Shown one piece after another: positions 5,993 through 8,472 of a stretch of 8,472 nucleotides of DNA. The stretch spans positions 1 to 8,472 of the forward strand of contig JALAGW010000176.1 in NCBI GenBank assembly GCA_022712235.1, written 5' to 3'. Positions within the stretch are counted from its first letter, which is position 1. Each line of letters begins with the position of its first letter. This DNA is from Brevundimonas sp. (GTDB lineage: Bacteria > Pseudomonadota > Alphaproteobacteria > Caulobacterales > Caulobacteraceae). The notes under the pieces are model-generated. The model was given only the letters and a program-made list of their open reading frames with translations, made no database searches and was not told the origin of the DNA. Both the position numbers and the translations under genes were made by a program.

Positions 5993-6460
5993 CTAGAAGG
6001 TCCATTCCAGGGTGACCGACAACACCATGACGATGGCCAGCAGGAAGGGGATTTCGTTGGTCATGCGCCAGAAGCGGCCCGAATATTTCGACGTCCCGGC
6101 GGCGATCTTCTTCCTCTGCCCGGCCAGGAAGCCGTGCCAGGCGGCCAGCAGGAAGACGCCGGCCAGCTTGGTCACCATCCAGGGCTGATGGGCAAAGGAC
6201 CAGTCCGCTCCCTCGCCGCTGCGCAGCCACAGCAGCCAGCCGCCGAAGACAAAGGCCAGGATCATGGCCGGATTGATGATGATGCGCAGCAGGCGCGTCT
6301 GCCAGGTCCGCAGCAGGGCCTGCATTTCCCCGCGCAGGGGTTCAGGCTTGGCCTTCTGTTCGGCGTCATAGGCGAACAGGCGCGGCAGGAAGAGCATGCC
6401 GGCCATCCAGGCGATCACCGCCAGGATATGAAGCCCGCGGGCCAGGTTGTAATAGTCCAT
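5993..6460 (-). CDS. hemJ: protoporphyrinogen IX oxidase, HemJ type
   Basis: HemJ is the integral-membrane protoporphyrinogen IX oxidase that makes protoporphyrin IX, the substrate of ferrochelatase. It replaces HemG or HemY in most alphaproteobacteria and cyanobacteria. The 155-residue protein is mostly hydrophobic, with probable membrane segments at about 6-28, 57-79, 96-114 and 136-152. Characteristic residues are His11 in the first segment, Lys98 and His109 in the third, and the motif RFWRMTNEIP at 129-138. Length is normal for the family. The ATG at 6460 follows GGGGAG with good spacing. It starts 18 bp after the hemH stop, so it is co-transcribed with hemE and hemH, and the three encode consecutive or near-consecutive steps of haem synthesis. 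Coproporphyrinogen oxidase (HemF or HemN) is not in this window. Confidence 0.92.
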   Translation of the reverse strand: MDYYNLARGLHILAVIAWMAGMLFLPRLFAYDAEQKAKPEPLRGEMQALLRTWQTRLLRIIINPAMILAFVFGGWLLWLRSGEGADWSFAHQPWMVTKLAGVFLLAAWHGFLAGQRKKIAAGTSKYSGRFWRMTNEIPFLLAIVMVLSVTLEWTF

Positions 6461-6478
6461 GAGGCTCCCCTCGACCGA

Positions 6479-7537
6479 TCAGGCCGCCTTTGAACATCCG
6501 CCGGGACAGGCTTTCAAGTGGGCGCATGGTCCACCCTTGGACGCCCCTTGAGGCGCGACGCCCGAGGTCTCCAGCGCGGTCGCAACAGCTTTCGCCAGTC
6601 CTGAGATGAAATCCGGGTCCACCCCGACCGCCGGCGTGCGCAGATAGCGGGCGCAACCGACCTGTTCGGCCAGTTCGGCGTATTCGTGATCCAGCTCGAC
6701 CAGGGTCTCGATGTGTTCCGAGACGAAGGCGATGGGCACGACCACGGCGCCGACGCCATCCCGCCCCGCCTGTTCGATAGCCTCCGGCGTGGCCGGTCCC
6801 AGCCACTTCATCGGCCCGACCCGGCTCTGATAGCAGATGGCCCAGTCGGTCAGGCCCAGGCGGGCGACGACGGCGGCGACCGTGGCCTCGACCTGGGCCT
6901 GATAGGGATCGCCGGCGGCGACCAGCTTCTCCGGAATGCCGTGGGCCGAGAACAGCACGCGCACCGGCTGGCCCTCGGCCCTGTCCATGGTCTCGCGGAT
7001 CAGACGCGCCTGGGCCGCGATCAGACCCTCGGCGTCGGGGTAGCAGCAGACGGCATGGACCTCGCCCGGTCCCTTGTAGGCCTCGCGCCAGGCCTTGAGC
7101 GAGGAGGCCGTCGTGGTGGTCGAGAACTGCGGATAGAGGGGCAGCAGGACCACATGATCGGGCTGGAATTCCGCCACGGCCTTGGCCGTGTCCTCGGTCA
7201 GGGGATGCCAGTAGCGCATGGCGATGAAGACCTCGGTCTCATCCCCCGGCGCCGCGTCCGACAGCGCGTCTGACAACGCCGCCGCCTGTTTCAGCGTCTC
7301 GGGCAGCAGGGGCGAGCCTCCGCCCATCCGGGCGTAGTTGGCCTGAGCCGCCTTTTCACGACGCGACGAGATCAACCGCGCCAGGGGCGTACGCACGATC
7401 CCGGGCAGGCCGATGATGGCCGGGTCGTTGAACAGGTTGAACAGGAAGGGCTTGACCGCATCCGGTCCGTCCGGCCCGCCGAGATTGGTCAGCACCACGG
7501 CCACGCGCCGGTTCGGACGACGGGTCTCGGCGGTCAT
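6479..7537 (-). CDS. hemH: ferrochelatase HemH
   Basis: HemH inserts Fe2+ into protoporphyrin IX to make protohaem. The 352-residue product begins MTAETRRPNRRVAVVLTNLG, a family-typical first strand. It shows the substrate-loop region DPAIIGLPGIVR at 38-49, LLPLYPQFSTTTTASS at 131-146, the catalytic-histidine motif LFSAHGIPEK at 195-204 (His199), YQSRVGPMKWLGP at 236-248, and AFVSEHIETLVELD at 270-283 with the conserved Glu274. The C-terminus carries Cys338, Cys344 and Cys348 (C-x5-C-x3-C), suggestive of a [2Fe-2S] cluster like that reported for the Caulobacter enzyme. The start at ATG 7537 is 2 nt after the hemE stop. The reading frame is open further upstream, but that part only overlaps hemE in another frame. 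It is translated between hemE and hemJ in one operon. Confidence 0.97.
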   Translation of the reverse strand: MTAETRRPNRRVAVVLTNLGGPDGPDAVKPFLFNLFNDPAIIGLPGIVRTPLARLISSRREKAAQANYARMGGGSPLLPETLKQAAALSDALSDAAPGDETEVFIAMRYWHPLTEDTAKAVAEFQPDHVVLLPLYPQFSTTTTASSLKAWREAYKGPGEVHAVCCYPDAEGLIAAQARLIRETMDRAEGQPVRVLFSAHGIPEKLVAAGDPYQAQVEATVAAVVARLGLTDWAICYQSRVGPMKWLGPATPEAIEQAGRDGVGAVVVPIAFVSEHIETLVELDHEYAELAEQVGCARYLRTPAVGVDPDFISGLAKAVATALETSGVAPQGASKGGPCAHLKACPGGCSKAA

Positions 7538-7539
7538 GA

Positions 7540-8472
7540 TCACTGGGCTCCGATCCGACGCAGGACCTGCTCGACGTGAGCGATCGGCACGTCCGGCAGG
7601 ATGCCGTGGCCCAGGTTGAAAATCCACGGCCCCTGGCCCCAGGCCTCGAGCAGCTGGTCGACGCGGCGATCCAGCGCATCGCCGCCGGCGCGCAGCAACA
7701 GGGGGTCGAGCGCGCCCTGAATCGGCTTGATGGCCTGAACCCGTTTTCCAACCTCCAGAGGACAGGCGGTGTCCAGCGCCACGGCCTGAACGTCGCAACA
7801 GGTCGCGTAACGCTCTGCAAGCGCCGCAGAGCCTCTCGGGAAGCCGATCAGAGGCACGGTGACCCCCAGGGCCCGGGCGCGGGCCACAAGCGCCTGGTGA
7901 GGCTTCAGGACCAGAGTTTCGAAAAGATCGTCGGGCAGGCCCTCGGCCCAGCTCTCGAAAATCTTCAGCACCTGGGCGCCGGCGTCCTGCTGCATCTTCA
8001 GATAATGGGCGGTGGACTCGACCAGAACCTCCAGCAGAGCCGCGACCTTCTCCGGTTCGGCATAGGCGTAGGTTCGGGCCTGAGCCCGCTCGCCCTTGCC
8101 GATGGTGCGGGCCTCGCCGTCCAGCATATAGGTGGCAACGGTCCAGGGCGCCCCGGCGAATCCGATCAGGGCCTTGGATGGGTCCAGTTCAGCGCGCACC
8201 AGGCTCAGGGTCTGGCCCACCGACTTCAGGGCCTCCCCCGCCCCGGAGGCCAGCTCCCGCATTGACTCCACCGACGGCAGGGCGCCTAGGCGCGGACCTT
8301 CGCCGGCTTCGAACCAGACCTTCTGTCCCAGGGCGCTGGGGATCAGCAGGATATCGGCGAAGACGATGGCCGCGTCGAAACCGAACCGGCGCATGGGCTG
8401 AAGCGTCGCCTCGGCGGCCATCTCCGGGTTCATGCAGAAGGCGATGAAGTCCGGCGCCTTGGCCCGCAGCGC
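7540..8472 (-). CDS. hemE: uroporphyrinogen decarboxylase HemE, N-terminus cut by window edge
   Basis: HemE removes the four acetate carboxyl groups of uroporphyrinogen III to give coproporphyrinogen III. The frame is open to the right edge: 310 residues are visible, beginning ALRAKAPDFIAFC, and about 35-40 residues are missing, including the RQAGRY signature. Visible landmarks are the catalytic aspartate in FADIL (visible residue 40), the second signature GFAGAPWTVATYMLDGE (about 104-120), and the conserved histidine in NLGHGILPDVP (about 289). An internal ATG at 8433 is not the true start, because conserved sequence continues upstream of it. It is the first gene of the hemE-hemH-hemJ operon. 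In Caulobacter the promoter region of hemE overlaps the chromosomal origin Cori, so that region should lie just past the edge. Confidence 0.97.
   Translation of the reverse strand, partial: ALRAKAPDFIAFCMNPEMAAEATLQPMRRFGFDAAIVFADILLIPSALGQKVWFEAGEGPRLGALPSVESMRELASGAGEALKSVGQTLSLVRAELDPSKALIGFAGAPWTVATYMLDGEARTIGKGERAQARTYAYAEPEKVAALLEVLVESTAHYLKMQQDAGAQVLKIFESWAEGLPDDLFETLVLKPHQALVARARALGVTVPLIGFPRGSAALAERYATCCDVQAVALDTACPLEVGKRVQAIKPIQGALDPLLLRAGGDALDRRVDQLLEAWGQGPWIFNLGHGILPDVPIAHVEQVLRRIGAQ

Noticed and set aside
4601..6493. Long plus-strand open frame of 630 codons opposite rho and hemJ
   Set aside because: It is antisense to clear Rho and HemJ and spans their intergenic gap. Its composition (Gln, Gly, His, Asp rich) is typical of antisense frames in high-GC DNA, and no family is recognisable.
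6366..6806. Minus-strand frame of 146 codons overlapping hemH and hemJ in another frame
   Set aside because: Overlaps two well-supported genes out of frame and has an Arg/Gly-rich composition.
7538..7798. Upstream extension of the hemH frame into hemE
   Set aside because: The added residues resemble no ferrochelatase N-terminus. The family's first strand begins shortly after ATG 7537, which sits directly after the hemE stop.
1..8472. tRNA, rRNA, CRISPR, insertion sequence, toxin-antitoxin or defence genes
   Set aside because: Gaps between genes are short and explained by parS, hairpins and a palindromic repeat. No direct-repeat array, transposase motif or cloverleaf was seen on reading both strands.

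Overview
The window looks like chromosomal core DNA from an alphaproteobacterium of the Caulobacterales, most likely Caulobacter or Brevundimonas; the genus is a guess. The evidence is high GC with GC-rich third codon positions, recognisable alphaproteobacterial protein variants (a short DUF6489-type protein, a HemJ-type protoporphyrinogen oxidase, a ferrochelatase with a C-terminal cysteine cluster), and the gene order hemE-hemH-hemJ-rho-(DUF6489)-mnmE-mnmG-rsmG. In Caulobacter relatives this order runs from the replication origin beside hemE towards parA-parB beyond rsmG. All eight genes lie on the minus strand, so transcription runs from right to left.

Layout in transcription order: hemE (8472 to 7540, N-terminus cut by the right edge), hemH (7537 to 6479) and hemJ (6460 to 5993) form a tight haem operon with gaps of 2 and 18 bp, covering three of the last four steps of haem synthesis. 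A short terminator-like hairpin at 5942-5967 follows. Next is a structured rho leader of about 200-260 bp and rho (5716 to 4229), whose product has an acidic N-terminal extension. A long GC-rich inverted repeat (4182-4223) separates rho from a small DUF6489-type gene (4146 to 3907). A 115-bp composite palindromic repeat (3783-3897) fills the gap to mnmE (3773 to 2460). mnmG (2390 to 483) follows, and rsmG (486 to the left edge, C-terminus cut) overlaps mnmG by 4 bp. MnmE and MnmG are the two subunits of the enzyme that modifies the tRNA wobble uridine. RsmG methylates 16S rRNA.

The most notable content is not a gene. Three perfect 16-bp parS sites (TGTTTCACGTGAAACA) lie at 927-942, 2430-2445 and 4159-4174. 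The first is inside the mnmG reading frame, the second is in the mnmE-mnmG gap, and the third is directly before the ribosome binding site of the DUF6489 gene. Together they mark this window as part of the chromosome's centromere, where ParB loads. Gene content and parS cluster together imply that the replication origin lies just beyond the right edge and parAB just beyond the left edge. Every gene would then be read in the direction of fork movement.

I see no tRNA, rRNA, CRISPR array, insertion sequence or prophage gene, and no gene-free stretch longer than 300 bp. I do not see an undescribed multi-gene system. The points worth a second look are the parS placement, the repeat that overlaps the mnmE ribosome binding site, the structured rho leader, and the ferrochelatase cysteines.
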